Shown in pieces: positions 1 through 7,941 of a DNA stretch of 64,000 bases (position 1 is the first letter of the stretch; every line of letters starts with the position of its first letter). Below the pieces are notes generated by a model. The model was not told where the DNA came from. It did not search any database and was given only the letters and a program-made list of their open reading frames with translations. Origin of the DNA: JAOSJT01 sp035362335 (lineage in GTDB: Bacteria; Bacteroidota; Ignavibacteria; SZUA-365); contig DAOSDL010000001.1 in assembly GCA_035362335.1 (NCBI GenBank), positions 228,392 to 292,391 on the forward strand, read 5' to 3'. Both the position numbers and the translations under genes were made by a program.

Positions 1-474
1 ATCGCCGTGATCGAAGGCGATCAACAGACCATGAACGACGCCAACCGCATACAGCAGGCGGGCGCGCCTGTGGTGCAGGTGAACACCGGCAACGGCTGCC
101 ATCTCGACGCCGACATGGTGCATCGCGCGTTGCATGCCTTGAATCCGGTTGAGCGATCCTTGCTCATGATCGAGAACGTGGGCAACCTGGTCTGTCCTTC
201 GCTGTTCGACCTCGGCGAGCAGCATCGCGTGGTGGTGATGAGCGTGACGGAAGGCGAGGACAAACCGCTGAAATACCCGAACATGTTTCGTTCGTCACAG
301 TTGTGCATCATCAACAAGATCGATTTGCTGCCCTACCTCGATTTCGATGTGGCGAAGGCGCGCGATTACGCCATGCAGGTGAACCACCATCTCGAATTCA
401 TCGAGTTGTCGGTGCGCTCGGGTGAAGGAATGGAGCAGTGGTACGCGTGGTTGCGTGCCCGCGTCGACGCTTGA
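1..474 (+). CDS. hypB: Hydrogenase/urease nickel incorporation GTPase HypB, C-terminal part
   Basis: The frame is open from the first base, so the N-terminus (His-rich stretch, CxxC metal site and Walker A) lies outside the window. The visible 157 residues match HypB: EGDQQT near the start, the NTGNGCHLDA segment with its metal-ligand Cys and His, the ENVGNLVCP switch region, and the NKID guanine-specificity motif. HypB is a SIMIBI-class GTPase that, with HypA, delivers nickel to the large subunit of NiFe hydrogenase in the cytoplasm. It is convergent with the carbamoyl-phosphate operon to the right, and a bidirectional terminator separates the two. The neighbouring hyp genes would lie upstream, outside the window. 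Confidence 0.93.
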   Translation: MAVIEGDQQTMNDANRIQQAGAPVVQVNTGNGCHLDADMVHRALHALNPVERSLLMIENVGNLVCPSLFDLGEQHRVVVMSVTEGEDKPLKYPNMFRSSQLCIINKIDLLPYLDFDVAKARDYAMQVNHHLEFIELSVRSGEGMEQWYAWLRARVDA

Positions 475-494
475 TGTGGCGATAGTTTTTTCGC

Positions 495-531
495 AAAAAA
501 AAGGCCACTTCCCGAGGGGAGTGGCCTTTTT
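495..531. terminator. Bidirectional rho-independent terminator
   Basis: A GGCCACT/AGTGGCC stem is preceded by a run of A and followed by a run of T, so it can end transcripts from both sides: hypB on the plus strand and the argF-to-cpgS-like operon on the minus strand. It sits in the short convergent gap between the two stop codons. Confidence 0.85.
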
Positions 532-545
532 CACACGAGGATCGA

Positions 546-1880
546 TCAGAGTTTCTGCGAGAATTCCGCGAGAATGGTGGTGAGACTGGGCTCGCCGATT
601 TCCTGCAATTCGTACTGCACGCGGACAGCCGGCTTCTTGAACTTGGCCACGCGTTTGAGATCGATGGGAGTACCGACGATAACGAGGTCGCAAGGAACCT
701 TGTCGATGGTGGTGGTGAGATCCTTGATCTGCTTTTCGCCATAGCCCATGGCCGGCAGCAGCGTGCCGATTTCGGGATAGATCTCGAAGGTTTCCTTGAT
801 CTTTCCGACGGCCCACTGGCGCGGATCGATGAGTTCGGCGGCGCCGTATTTCAACGCGGCCACAGTGCCGGCGCCGAAATCCATCTCGCCGTGGGTGAGC
901 GTCGGGCCGTCTTCCACGACCAACACGCGCTTGCCCATGATTTGCTCGCCGCGCTCGACGATGAGCGGAGAGGCCGCTTCCACGATGCGCGCTTTCGGAT
1001 TGACGCTGCGGATGTTCTGGCGCAGTTCCTGCACTTCACCCGGGTCGGCACTGTCGATTTTGTTGATGATCACCACGTCGGCCATGCGCAGGTTGGCCTC
1101 GGAGGGATAGTAGCTGAGTTCGTTGCCCACGCGCAGCGGATCGGCCACGACGATGTTGAGATCGGGTTTGTAGAACGGCATGTCATTGTTGCCACCGTCC
1201 CACAGAATCACATCGGCTTCCTTCTCGGCCTGCTCGAGAATGGCGGCGTAGTCCACGCCCGCATAGATAATCGTGCCGTTCACGATATGCGGTTCGTACT
1301 CTTCCATTTCCTCGATGGTGCAGTTGTGCTTTTTCAGGTCGGCGATGGAACCGAAGCGCTGAACTTTCTGCTTGGCGAGATCGCCATAAGGCATCGGGTG
1401 GCGGATGGCAGCAACCTTGAGGCCCATGGCCTGCAGGATGTTGGCCACTTTGCGCGTGGTCTGGCTCTTGCCACTGCCCGTGCGCACGGCGCAGATCGAG
1501 ATCACCGGCTTGGAGCTGCTGATCATCGTGTCCTTGGCGCTCAGGATTTTGAAATGCGCACCGGCGGCGGTGACGCGCGAACCGATGCTCATCACATGTT
1601 CGTAGGTCACATCGCTGTAGGCGAACACGACTTCCTGCACGTTGTGCTTCTTGATCATCGCTTCGAGATCGCTCTCGGCGTGAATGGGAATGCCTTTGGG
1701 ATACAGCTTGCCCGCCAGCGAGGCCGGGTATTTACGTCCTGCGATATCCGGAATTTGTGCGGCGGTGAAGGCCACGACATTGTACAGTTCGTTGTCGCGG
1801 TACACCATGTTGAAATTGTGGAAATCACGACCGGCCGCGCCGACGATGATTGTGTTGATGCGAGTGTTGCTGGCTGCCAT
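546..1880 (-). CDS. cpgS-like P-loop GTPase (cyclic 2,3-diphosphoglycerate synthetase family, COG2403-like)
   Basis: A 444-residue soluble protein with an N-terminal Rossmann-like half (IIVGAAGRDFHNFN, residues about 11-24), a P-loop RTGSGKS at about 133-139, and NKIDS (guanine-specificity type) near the middle. Its family is named after the archaeal cyclic 2,3-diphosphoglycerate synthetase, but bacterial members have no firmly known reaction, so that activity should not be assumed here. The ATG at 1880 is chosen over a TTG four codons upstream because GGAG lies 6 bases before it. It is the last gene of the leftward argF-arcC-pyrB-rocD operon, 39 bp after rocD, which suggests a link to ornithine or carbamoyl-phosphate metabolism. 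Confidence 0.8.
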   Translation of the reverse strand: MAASNTRINTIIVGAAGRDFHNFNMVYRDNELYNVVAFTAAQIPDIAGRKYPASLAGKLYPKGIPIHAESDLEAMIKKHNVQEVVFAYSDVTYEHVMSIGSRVTAAGAHFKILSAKDTMISSSKPVISICAVRTGSGKSQTTRKVANILQAMGLKVAAIRHPMPYGDLAKQKVQRFGSIADLKKHNCTIEEMEEYEPHIVNGTIIYAGVDYAAILEQAEKEADVILWDGGNNDMPFYKPDLNIVVADPLRVGNELSYYPSEANLRMADVVIINKIDSADPGEVQELRQNIRSVNPKARIVEAASPLIVERGEQIMGKRVLVVEDGPTLTHGEMDFGAGTVAALKYGAAELIDPRQWAVGKIKETFEIYPEIGTLLPAMGYGEKQIKDLTTTIDKVPCDLVIVGTPIDLKRVAKFKKPAVRVQYELQEIGEPSLTTILAEFSQKL

Positions 1881-1919
1881 GCAATTCTCCAATAGATCGT
1901 GGAAATTGAGGTCGATGTA

Positions 1920-3116
1920 TTACACAGTTTTTAACACGTTTTCAATGCGCTCGATGGCCCAGTCGATTTCGTCCTTGGTGATGACGAGCGGCGGGGCGAA
2001 GCGAATGATATTCACATGCGTTTCCTTGCAGAGAATACCTTCGCGCATCAGCGCTTCGCAATACGGACGCGCCTTGACGTCGAGCACGAGTCCGATCCAG
2101 AGACCGCGGGCGCGCACCTTGACGATATGCGGCGAGTCGATGGCGCGCAGGCGGTCGGCGAAATAGGCGCCGAGTTCGGCCGAGCGTTCGATGAGCTTTT
2201 CCTCTTCGATGACTTCGAGAGCGCGCACGGCGACAGCGGCGGCGAGGGGGTTGCCGCCGAAGGTGGAGCCGTGCTCGCCGGGCTTGATCACGCCCAGCAC
2301 GGCCTTGTCGGCCAGAATGGCCGAGACGGGATAGAAGCCACCGGACAGCGCCTTGCCGATGATGACGATGTCGGGGCGGACGCCTTCGTAGTAATGCGCG
2401 AACAACTTTCCGCTGCGTCCGAGACCCGCCTGAATTTCATCGCAGATGAAGAGGATGTTGTGTTCGCGGCAGAGCTGCTCGATGCCTTTCAGGTAACCAT
2501 CGGGCGGGATGACGATGCCGCCTTCGCCCTGAATGGGCTCGACCATGATGGCGGCCGTGTTCGGCGTGATCTTCGACTTCAAATCCTCGAGATTGCCGTA
2601 TTCGTGCATGGGGAAGGCCTGCGTGCAGTACGGACCGAAGCCCTTGAACGACGAGGGATCGTCGGAGAAGCCCACGATGGTGGTGGTGCGTCCGTGGAAA
2701 TTGCCCGAGGCCACGATGATTTCGGCGCTGTTCTCGGGGAGGCCTTTCACGTCGTAGGCCCAGCGGCGCGCGGTTTTGATGGCGGTTTCCACCGCTTCGG
2801 CGCCGGAGTTCATGGGCAGCGACATTTCATAGCCGGTCATGTCGTGCAGCTTCTTGTACAGCAGCGGCAGCTTGTCGTTGCGGAAGGCGCGGCTGGTGAG
2901 CGTTACGCGCTTGGCCTGCTCGACAAAGGCCTCCATGATGCGGGGATGGCAGTGACCCTGGTTCACGGCGGAGTAGGCCGCGAGACAGTCGAGAAAGCGC
3001 TTGCCTTCGACGTCCGTGACCCAGGCGCCTTTCGCATCCGCCACCACCACATCCAGCGGATGGTAGTTGTGCGCGCCGTATTGTTCCTCGATTGCGATGA
3101 ATTCCTGAGTGTTCAT
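1920..3116 (-). CDS. rocD: Ornithine aminotransferase
   Basis: 398 residues, the usual length for class-III PLP aminotransferases. It begins like ornithine--oxo-acid transaminases (EEQYGAHNYHPLDVV, residues 11-25). PLP-binding residues are visible: GAEAVE (105-110), D226 in CDEIQAG, and the Schiff-base lysine K255 in IIGKALSGG. The enzyme converts ornithine and 2-oxoglutarate to glutamate semialdehyde and glutamate, linking arginine/ornithine to proline and glutamate. It lies 60 bp downstream of pyrB in the same leftward operon, where it would consume the ornithine released by ornithine carbamoyltransferase running in the citrulline-cleaving direction, or supply ornithine for synthesis. Confidence 0.95.
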   Translation of the reverse strand: MNTQEFIAIEEQYGAHNYHPLDVVVADAKGAWVTDVEGKRFLDCLAAYSAVNQGHCHPRIMEAFVEQAKRVTLTSRAFRNDKLPLLYKKLHDMTGYEMSLPMNSGAEAVETAIKTARRWAYDVKGLPENSAEIIVASGNFHGRTTTIVGFSDDPSSFKGFGPYCTQAFPMHEYGNLEDLKSKITPNTAAIMVEPIQGEGGIVIPPDGYLKGIEQLCREHNILFICDEIQAGLGRSGKLFAHYYEGVRPDIVIIGKALSGGFYPVSAILADKAVLGVIKPGEHGSTFGGNPLAAAVAVRALEVIEEEKLIERSAELGAYFADRLRAIDSPHIVKVRARGLWIGLVLDVKARPYCEALMREGILCKETHVNIIRFAPPLVITKDEIDWAIERIENVLKTV

Positions 3117-3176
3117 GTTCTATTCCGTTTCATTTGAGAAAAATGTCTTTGCGAAAGCGGTGAGGCGCCGCGGCGC

Positions 3177-4094
3177 TCACTCGTTGTCGAGAAGCATGGT
3201 GAGCAAAGCCATGCGCACGGTGAGTCCGTTGCGCGTCTGCCGGAAATACGCCGCGCGGGGATCGTCGTCCACCGCGTGATCAATTTCCACCGAGCGTGGC
3301 AACGGGTGCATGATGATGGCGTTGGACTTCATGCTGCGCAGCACCGAGCTGTCGATATTGTAGGGCGAGAGGTCGATGTCCCGCTTCTGCAGGCGCGCGC
3401 GGTCGATGCGCGTCTGATACACCACATCCACATGCGGCAAAATGCCGGCGGAGTTGGAGGTGAGCTCGTACGACACTTCGTGCTTGTCGAGATAATCGAG
3501 AATATCGCGTCCGATTTGCATTTCATCGGGTGCGATGAAATACAGCTTGATGCGTTCGAATTTTCCCAGCAGATAGGCGAGCGAGCGCGCGGTGCGTCCG
3601 TGGTCCAAGGCGCCGATAAGCGCCACGGAGAGGCCGTCGAGCGTTTTGCACTCGTCGTAAATCGTGTAGAGATCGAGCAGCGCCTGCGTGGGATGCTGTC
3701 CACCGGTGCCGTCGCCCGCGTTGATCACCGGTACGTCCGATACCGACGCCGCGCGCCACGCGCCGCCTTCCTCGTGGTGGCGGAGCACAATCACATCGCA
3801 GTAATTGCCGATGATGCGGATGGTATCCTCGATTTTTTCGCCTTCGATTTCCGAAGAAAATTCCTGCGCATGCTCGGTCGACAGCACGCGACCGCCGAGG
3901 CGGTACATGGCTGATTCGAAAGAGAAGCGCGTACGCGTGGAGGGCTTGTAGAACAGCGTGCCCATGATGAAGCGCTCGTAATCGCGCGTGCCGCCACGTG
4001 CCAGGACGCGCTCCATCTGGCGGGTGCGTTCGAAGAGATCCATCAGCAACGGCACAGTGAATTGCTGTGATTCGACGAGATGGCGGAGTTTCAT
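3177..4094 (-). CDS. pyrB: Aspartate carbamoyltransferase catalytic chain
   Basis: 305 residues, normal for PyrB. The carbamoyl-phosphate site PSTRTR (51-56), the HPTQ motif (134-137), the mobile loop SSEIEGEKIEDT and the C-terminal MHPLPR motif are all present, identifying ATCase rather than OTCase. It forms N-carbamoyl-L-aspartate from carbamoyl phosphate and aspartate, the first committed step of pyrimidine synthesis. The ATG at 4094 is preferred to the ATG at 4100 because AAAGGA directly abuts the upstream one but lies 6 bases before the downstream one. No pyrI regulatory chain is adjacent. Its place between arcC and rocD is unusual for a pyrimidine gene and suggests shared control of carbamoyl-phosphate use. 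Confidence 0.93.
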   Translation of the reverse strand: MKLRHLVESQQFTVPLLMDLFERTRQMERVLARGGTRDYERFIMGTLFYKPSTRTRFSFESAMYRLGGRVLSTEHAQEFSSEIEGEKIEDTIRIIGNYCDVIVLRHHEEGGAWRAASVSDVPVINAGDGTGGQHPTQALLDLYTIYDECKTLDGLSVALIGALDHGRTARSLAYLLGKFERIKLYFIAPDEMQIGRDILDYLDKHEVSYELTSNSAGILPHVDVVYQTRIDRARLQKRDIDLSPYNIDSSVLRSMKSNAIIMHPLPRSVEIDHAVDDDPRAAYFRQTRNGLTVRMALLTMLLDNE

Positions 4095-4121
4095 ATTCAT
4101 TCCTTTCTGTCGTCGTGAATA

Positions 4122-5063
4122 CTAATGCACGATATGCGTGCCGTCGTTGCCATCGAGCGCCGCGGCGAGATGTTCGTACGAGGTGATGATGACCTTGTCG
4201 CCACCGCCGCGAATGAAGCGGAGAGCCGACTCCACTTTCGGACCCATGCTTCCCGGCGGGAACTGTCCTTCGTCGTAGAGTTTCTGCAACTCGTCGGCTG
4301 TAACCGTGTCGAGGCCGCGCTGTGTGGGCTTTTTGAAATCCACATACACCTGCCGCGCGTCGGTGCTGATAATGAAGAGATCCACACCCAGACCCGCTGC
4401 GAGCAAGGCCGAGGCGCGGTCCTTGTCGATTACCGCTTCAGAGCCCACGACCTCGTGATTCTCTTTCTCGATCACGGGAATGCCGCCGCCGCCGCAGGCG
4501 ATGACGATCATGCCCTGGTCGAGCAGGGTTTTGATGATGTGCTGCTCGAACACTTCGCGGGGTTCGGGCGAAGGGACTACGCGGCGATACCCGCGGGAGG
4601 AGTCCTCGACGATATCCCAGCCCAGAGCGCGCTGTTTGGCTTCGGCCTCTTTTTTCGAGTAGAAGGGACCGATGGGTTTGGTCGGATTGGTGAATGCGGG
4701 ATCGTCCGCATCCACGCGCACCTGTGTGAGTACGGTGAGCACCGGCGTGGTGAGACCGAGCTGGCGCAGTTCGTACTCCATGGCACGTTGCAGGAGGTAG
4801 CCGATCTCGCTTTGCGTGGTGGCCACGCACACATCGAGCGGATGGGTGTACACTTCGCCACCGGCGCGTTCGGAGCGCAGCAGGGCGGCCCCCACCTGGG
4901 GGCCGTTGCCATGCGTGATAACGATGCGCCAGCCGCGATGCACCATGAGCGCCAGACTGCGCGCCGTGGCATGGGCGTTCGCGAGCTGTTCCTCGATCGT
5001 GCCGCGTTCACCCGCGCGGATCAGGGAGTTCCCGCCAATGGCGATGAGCGCTGTACGGGACAT
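4122..5063 (-). CDS. arcC: Carbamate kinase
   Basis: 313 residues with family motifs IAIGGNSL at the N-terminus, ITHGNGPQVG, KPIGPFYS, ACGGGGIPV, IDKDRASALLA and GSMGPKVESA. The amino-acid-kinase fold enzyme interconverts carbamoyl phosphate plus ADP with carbamate plus ATP; in the catabolic direction it makes ATP. The ATG at 5063 is chosen because GAGG lies 5 bases upstream; a GTG two codons earlier has no such site. It starts 9 bp after the argF stop. No arginine deiminase (arcA) is present, so carbamoyl phosphate would have to come from citrulline or from carbamate. Confidence 0.95.
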   Translation of the reverse strand: MSRTALIAIGGNSLIRAGERGTIEEQLANAHATARSLALMVHRGWRIVITHGNGPQVGAALLRSERAGGEVYTHPLDVCVATTQSEIGYLLQRAMEYELRQLGLTTPVLTVLTQVRVDADDPAFTNPTKPIGPFYSKKEAEAKQRALGWDIVEDSSRGYRRVVPSPEPREVFEQHIIKTLLDQGMIVIACGGGGIPVIEKENHEVVGSEAVIDKDRASALLAAGLGVDLFIISTDARQVYVDFKKPTQRGLDTVTADELQKLYDEGQFPPGSMGPKVESALRFIRGGGDKVIITSYEHLAAALDGNDGTHIVH

Positions 5064-5072
5064 GCGCACCTC

Positions 5073-5993
5073 TTATTTCTTCATCAACTGGTACATGACG
5101 GCCTTCTGCGCGTGGAGGCGGTTTTCGGCCTCCTGGAAGACCACCGAGTTCGGAGCGTCGATCACGCCGTCCGTCACCTCATCGCCGCGATGCGCGGGGA
5201 GGCAGTGCATGAAGATGGCATCCTTTTTCGCCTTGGCCATGAGATCCTCGTTGACCTGGAAGGGCAGGAAAATGCGGCGGCGTTCGGCGGCTTCGGCTTC
5301 CTGACCCATGGAGGCCCACACGTCGGTGTACACCACGTCGGCATTCTTCACACCTTCGGCGGGATCGTGCACAACCGAGATGGTGGCGCCGGTGAGTTTG
5401 GCATCCTCGGTGGCATGCTGGAAGGCGATGAGATTGGGCTCGTAGCCGGCCGGGCAGGCCACGGTGACGTCCACGCCGAGGCGGGCGCCGGCGAACATGA
5501 GACTGTGCGCGACGTTGTTGCCATCGCCCACGTAGCAGAGCTTCAGACCTTTCAGCTCGCCTTTCACTTCCTTGACCGTCAGGTAATCGGCCATCGCCTG
5601 GCAGGGATGCGAATAGTCGGTGAGGCCGTTGATGATGGGAATGGAGGCGAACTTGGCCATATCGATCACGATCTGATGCGCGAAGGTGCGAATCATGATG
5701 CCCTGCACCATGCGCTCGAGATTCTTCGCCACATCGTAGACGGATTCACGCTTTCCGAGATTGATTTCGGCGGGAGAAAGGTACAGGGAAAAGCCGCCGA
5801 GCTGTTGAATGCCGATGTCGAAGGTCGTGCGCGTACGAAGCGAGGGTTTTTCAAAAATCATGGCGAGGGCCTGACCCTTCAGGGCGTCGGCGTATTTCAT
5901 ACGGTCGGCTTTCATGTCCAGAGCCAGATCGAAGGTCGCCAGAATTTCTTCCTGGCTCATGTCGCGTACGGTCAGGAAATCGGTCGCTCTCAC
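5073..5993 (-). CDS. argF: Ornithine carbamoyltransferase
   Basis: 306 residues with FEKPSLRTRTTFD (carbamoyl-phosphate site, about 48-59), HPCQ (129-132), and MHCLPAHRGDEV (HCLP at 262-265), diagnostic of OTCase. It interconverts ornithine plus carbamoyl phosphate with citrulline plus phosphate. The start is a GTG supported by AAAGGAG 7 bases upstream. It is the first gene of the operon argF-arcC-pyrB-rocD-cpgS-like. Sequence alone does not decide between an anabolic and a catabolic role; the arcC neighbour favours a catabolic or carbamoyl-phosphate-balancing one. Confidence 0.95.
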   Translation of the reverse strand: MRATDFLTVRDMSQEEILATFDLALDMKADRMKYADALKGQALAMIFEKPSLRTRTTFDIGIQQLGGFSLYLSPAEINLGKRESVYDVAKNLERMVQGIMIRTFAHQIVIDMAKFASIPIINGLTDYSHPCQAMADYLTVKEVKGELKGLKLCYVGDGNNVAHSLMFAGARLGVDVTVACPAGYEPNLIAFQHATEDAKLTGATISVVHDPAEGVKNADVVYTDVWASMGQEAEAAERRRIFLPFQVNEDLMAKAKKDAIFMHCLPAHRGDEVTDGVIDAPNSVVFQEAENRLHAQKAVMYQLMKK

Positions 5994-6267
5994 AGGGATA
6001 CTCCTTTAGGGCACGACGTGCCCGAATTATGTGAAATGAGGAAAGGACAACAAAGAATGAAAGCTGCGGTCACCGGACGGTGAGGCGGAGGGGGGCGTCA
6101 AATGGGAGCGTCGGTGCAGTAATGCTTGAATTGCAGGATTTTCCGCGAACGCGTGGTGCAGCCGTGCGAGGGTTTTCGCAGACGGCGAAGCATCGCTGCA
6201 ATTTCCCCCGTACCATGTCTGCTGTCGTCGCGCATTCTCTGCCTTCAATTCGGAATTGCGTTTTTCA

Positions 6268-6287
6268 CGCATCTTTACAAAGATGCG
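6268..6287. promoter_or_regulatory. Perfect inverted repeat, possible operator upstream of argF
   Basis: Half-site CGCATCTTT and its exact complement AAAGATGCG are separated by 2 bases. Nine uninterrupted pairs spanning 20 bp suit a dimeric regulator. It does not match the E. coli ARG box consensus. It lies about 275 bp upstream of the argF start. As an RNA hairpin it lacks a U-tract on either strand, so a terminator role is less likely. Confidence 0.4.
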
Positions 6288-6331
6288 AATTTCACGACGC
6301 GAAGGCAAGGGAAATCGGACAGACAAGGGCG

Positions 6332-6369
6332 GAAAAAGGAAGCGCCCGGCGGAACGAAGCGTCGGGCGC
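6332..6369 (-). terminator. Rho-independent terminator of the 6.4-kb membrane protein gene
   Basis: On the minus strand a GCGCCCG/CGGGCGC stem is followed by TTCCTTTTT. It lies 30 bp after the stop codon of the membrane-protein gene and insulates it from the argF operon. Confidence 0.7.
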
Positions 6370-6398
6370 GGACAAGGAGTGGCGTTGTGGCGGCGCGC

Positions 6399-6932
6399 TT
6401 ACGCGTTGGGCTTCACGCTGAGTCCGAGTATGATACCGAGGGCGATGCTCCATGCGGCCGCCAAACCGATCTGATATTCGGCGGGCAGGAGAAAGGTGAC
6501 AGTATGCGCGGGTATCCAGAACCACACGAGCGTTTTCAGCGCCTTTTCAATGCCTGCGAAGGACCAGCGACGGAGTATGAGATTGTCCTCCACGCGATGG
6601 AAGTACATCATCTGCGGCCCGAAAAACACATTGGTGACCACGGACACGCTGAACGCCCAACCGAAGCCCTCGGCGCAGAACGCGGGCAGCAATCCATGTT
6701 CGAGCAGGTTGAGCACGCCGCCCTTCATCATGGTGAAGCCGTATTTGATGATGATGCCGAGCAGTGCCCAGGCCAGCATTTTCCCGAGCATTTCGAGTGC
6801 GGAATTCGGCAGACCGAGCTTTTTTGTGCGCAATGTGTGCGAGATGACCTCGCCCAACGTGCCGAAAATGCCGAATTGAATCGCCGCCGACAACATCGGC
6901 TGTTCCGTGACCCAGGTGATGTACCAGTGCAT
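6399..6932 (-). CDS. Integral membrane protein, weakly Mpv17/PMP22-like
   Basis: About 177 residues with four or so hydrophobic segments. The C-terminal part, with FWIPAHTVTFLLP followed by a last membrane helix, resembles the tryptophan/proline-rich end of Mpv17/PMP22-type proteins, but this is a weak likeness by eye. The ATG at 6932 is used; a GTG 12 codons upstream is possible and neither has a clear ribosome binding site. It follows the GT2 gene by about 110 bp on the same strand. Function is unknown. Confidence 0.6.
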   Translation of the reverse strand: MHWYITWVTEQPMLSAAIQFGIFGTLGEVISHTLRTKKLGLPNSALEMLGKMLAWALLGIIIKYGFTMMKGGVLNLLEHGLLPAFCAEGFGWAFSVSVVTNVFFGPQMMYFHRVEDNLILRRWSFAGIEKALKTLVWFWIPAHTVTFLLPAEYQIGLAAAWSIALGIILGLSVKPNA

Positions 6933-7042
6933 GTTAATGGATGTGGGTGAAAGTGTGGAGGTGAACACGCGCGCGGAGCGCTGCCGGCATCATGCCCCCA
7001 TGCGAGGGAATGGCGACGCGCCGCGGCGACTGTGATCGGCGT

Positions 7043-7786
7043 TTACGCGCCGGGACGCCGCTTGAGCGCGGCGTAACGTCCGCCCCAGAAATTCCGGCGC
7101 ACGCGCAGCAAGCCCTTGATATCGTCGATGGCGGTTTTCACGATCTTGACACGCGTGTCCAGATCCTCGATCCATTTCACCGGAACATCGAAAATGCGAT
7201 AGCCGCATTTTTCACCGATGATCAGCAATTCGGAATCGAAAAACCACACATTGTCCTCTATTTGCGGCAGCAGGATATTCACCACCTCGCGCGTGACAGC
7301 TTTGAAGCCGCATTGCGCGTCGGAGAAGCGCGTGAAGAACATGGCCTTCACCATGATGTTGTAGCTGCGCGAAATGAACTCGCGCTTGAAACTGCGCGTG
7401 GTGTTTGCGCCCTTCATCAGGCGGGAGCCCGTGCCGATGTCGTAGCCCTCCCGCGCCAGCGCATGCACCATGGGAGGGAAGGATTCGAGATTGGTGGAGA
7501 GGTCGACATCCATGTAGCTCACAATGTCCGCGTCGGAGCTGGTCCAGGATTTCTTGAGTGCCCGGCCGCGGCCTTTTTGCTCGAGGCGCAGGTAGCGAAC
7601 GCGCTCGTACTGCTCGGTGAGCGTGCGGGATACCTCGGGTGTGCGATCGATGGAGGCGTTGTCCGCAATCTCGATCATCCAATCATACTCCGGCAGGCGC
7701 TCGGAGAGAAAGGCGTGAAGCACCGGAATGCTGACCGGCAGGGCTTTTTCCTCGTTGTAGACTGGTATGGTGACGAGCAGTTTCAT
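7043..7786 (-). CDS. Family 2 glycosyltransferase (dolichyl-phosphate-sugar synthase type)
   Basis: 247 residues, a single GT-A domain with no membrane segment. Motifs: IPVYNEE at 7-13, IADNASIDRT at 40-49, metal-binding DVD at 93-95, then GTGSR and SDAQCGFKAV further on, the pattern of dolichyl- or polyprenyl-phosphate glucosyl/mannosyl transferases. It probably moves a sugar from a nucleotide donor to a lipid phosphate at the inner face of the cytoplasmic membrane. The gene is divergent from the BamA-like gene, with 155 bp between them. Confidence 0.88.
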   Translation of the reverse strand: MKLLVTIPVYNEEKALPVSIPVLHAFLSERLPEYDWMIEIADNASIDRTPEVSRTLTEQYERVRYLRLEQKGRGRALKKSWTSSDADIVSYMDVDLSTNLESFPPMVHALAREGYDIGTGSRLMKGANTTRSFKREFISRSYNIMVKAMFFTRFSDAQCGFKAVTREVVNILLPQIEDNVWFFDSELLIIGEKCGYRIFDVPVKWIEDLDTRVKIVKTAIDDIKGLLRVRRNFWGGRYAALKRRPGA

Positions 7787-7907
7787 ATGCGTCCATCGAA
7801 TTGATGCGGCACTTTCTGCAAACTACCAAGGCAGGGAGGCAAATCCAAGGTGTGCGTGTCCGAAAGCGCGTCCGCGGCGTGTGGGCGCATCTCCCACCTT
7901 GCTGTCG

Positions 7908-7914
7908 TATATTG
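7908..7914 (+). promoter_or_regulatory. Probable -10 element (TATATTG) of the BamA-like gene
   Basis: TATATTG lies about 28 bp before the chosen ATG of the outer-membrane protein gene, in the divergent gap with the glycosyltransferase. The same element recurs before the tRNA gene and mscS. No clear -35 box is visible. Confidence 0.35.
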
Positions 7915-7941
7915 CATCCACCCTCACCACGCGGAGTAGAC

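Larger units (their letters stand above)
5994..6398. other. 405-bp intergenic region upstream of argF
   Basis: No convincing coding frame is seen. The region contains, from the argF side outward, AT-rich sequence with the probable argF promoter, a 20-bp perfect palindrome at 6268-6287, and the terminator of the membrane-protein gene at 6332-6369. It is therefore the control region of the carbamoyl-phosphate operon. Confidence 0.6.

Noticed and set aside
891..1895. A 334-codon plus-strand frame across the cpgS-like gene
   Set aside because: Antisense shadow of a conserved P-loop protein; composition is His/Asp/Arg-rich and no motif is seen.
4125..6083. A 652-codon plus-strand open frame antisense to argF and arcC
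   Set aside because: It is the complement of two well-identified enzymes, is rich in His/Gly/Arg as expected for a shadow of GC-rich genes, and has no recognisable domain.
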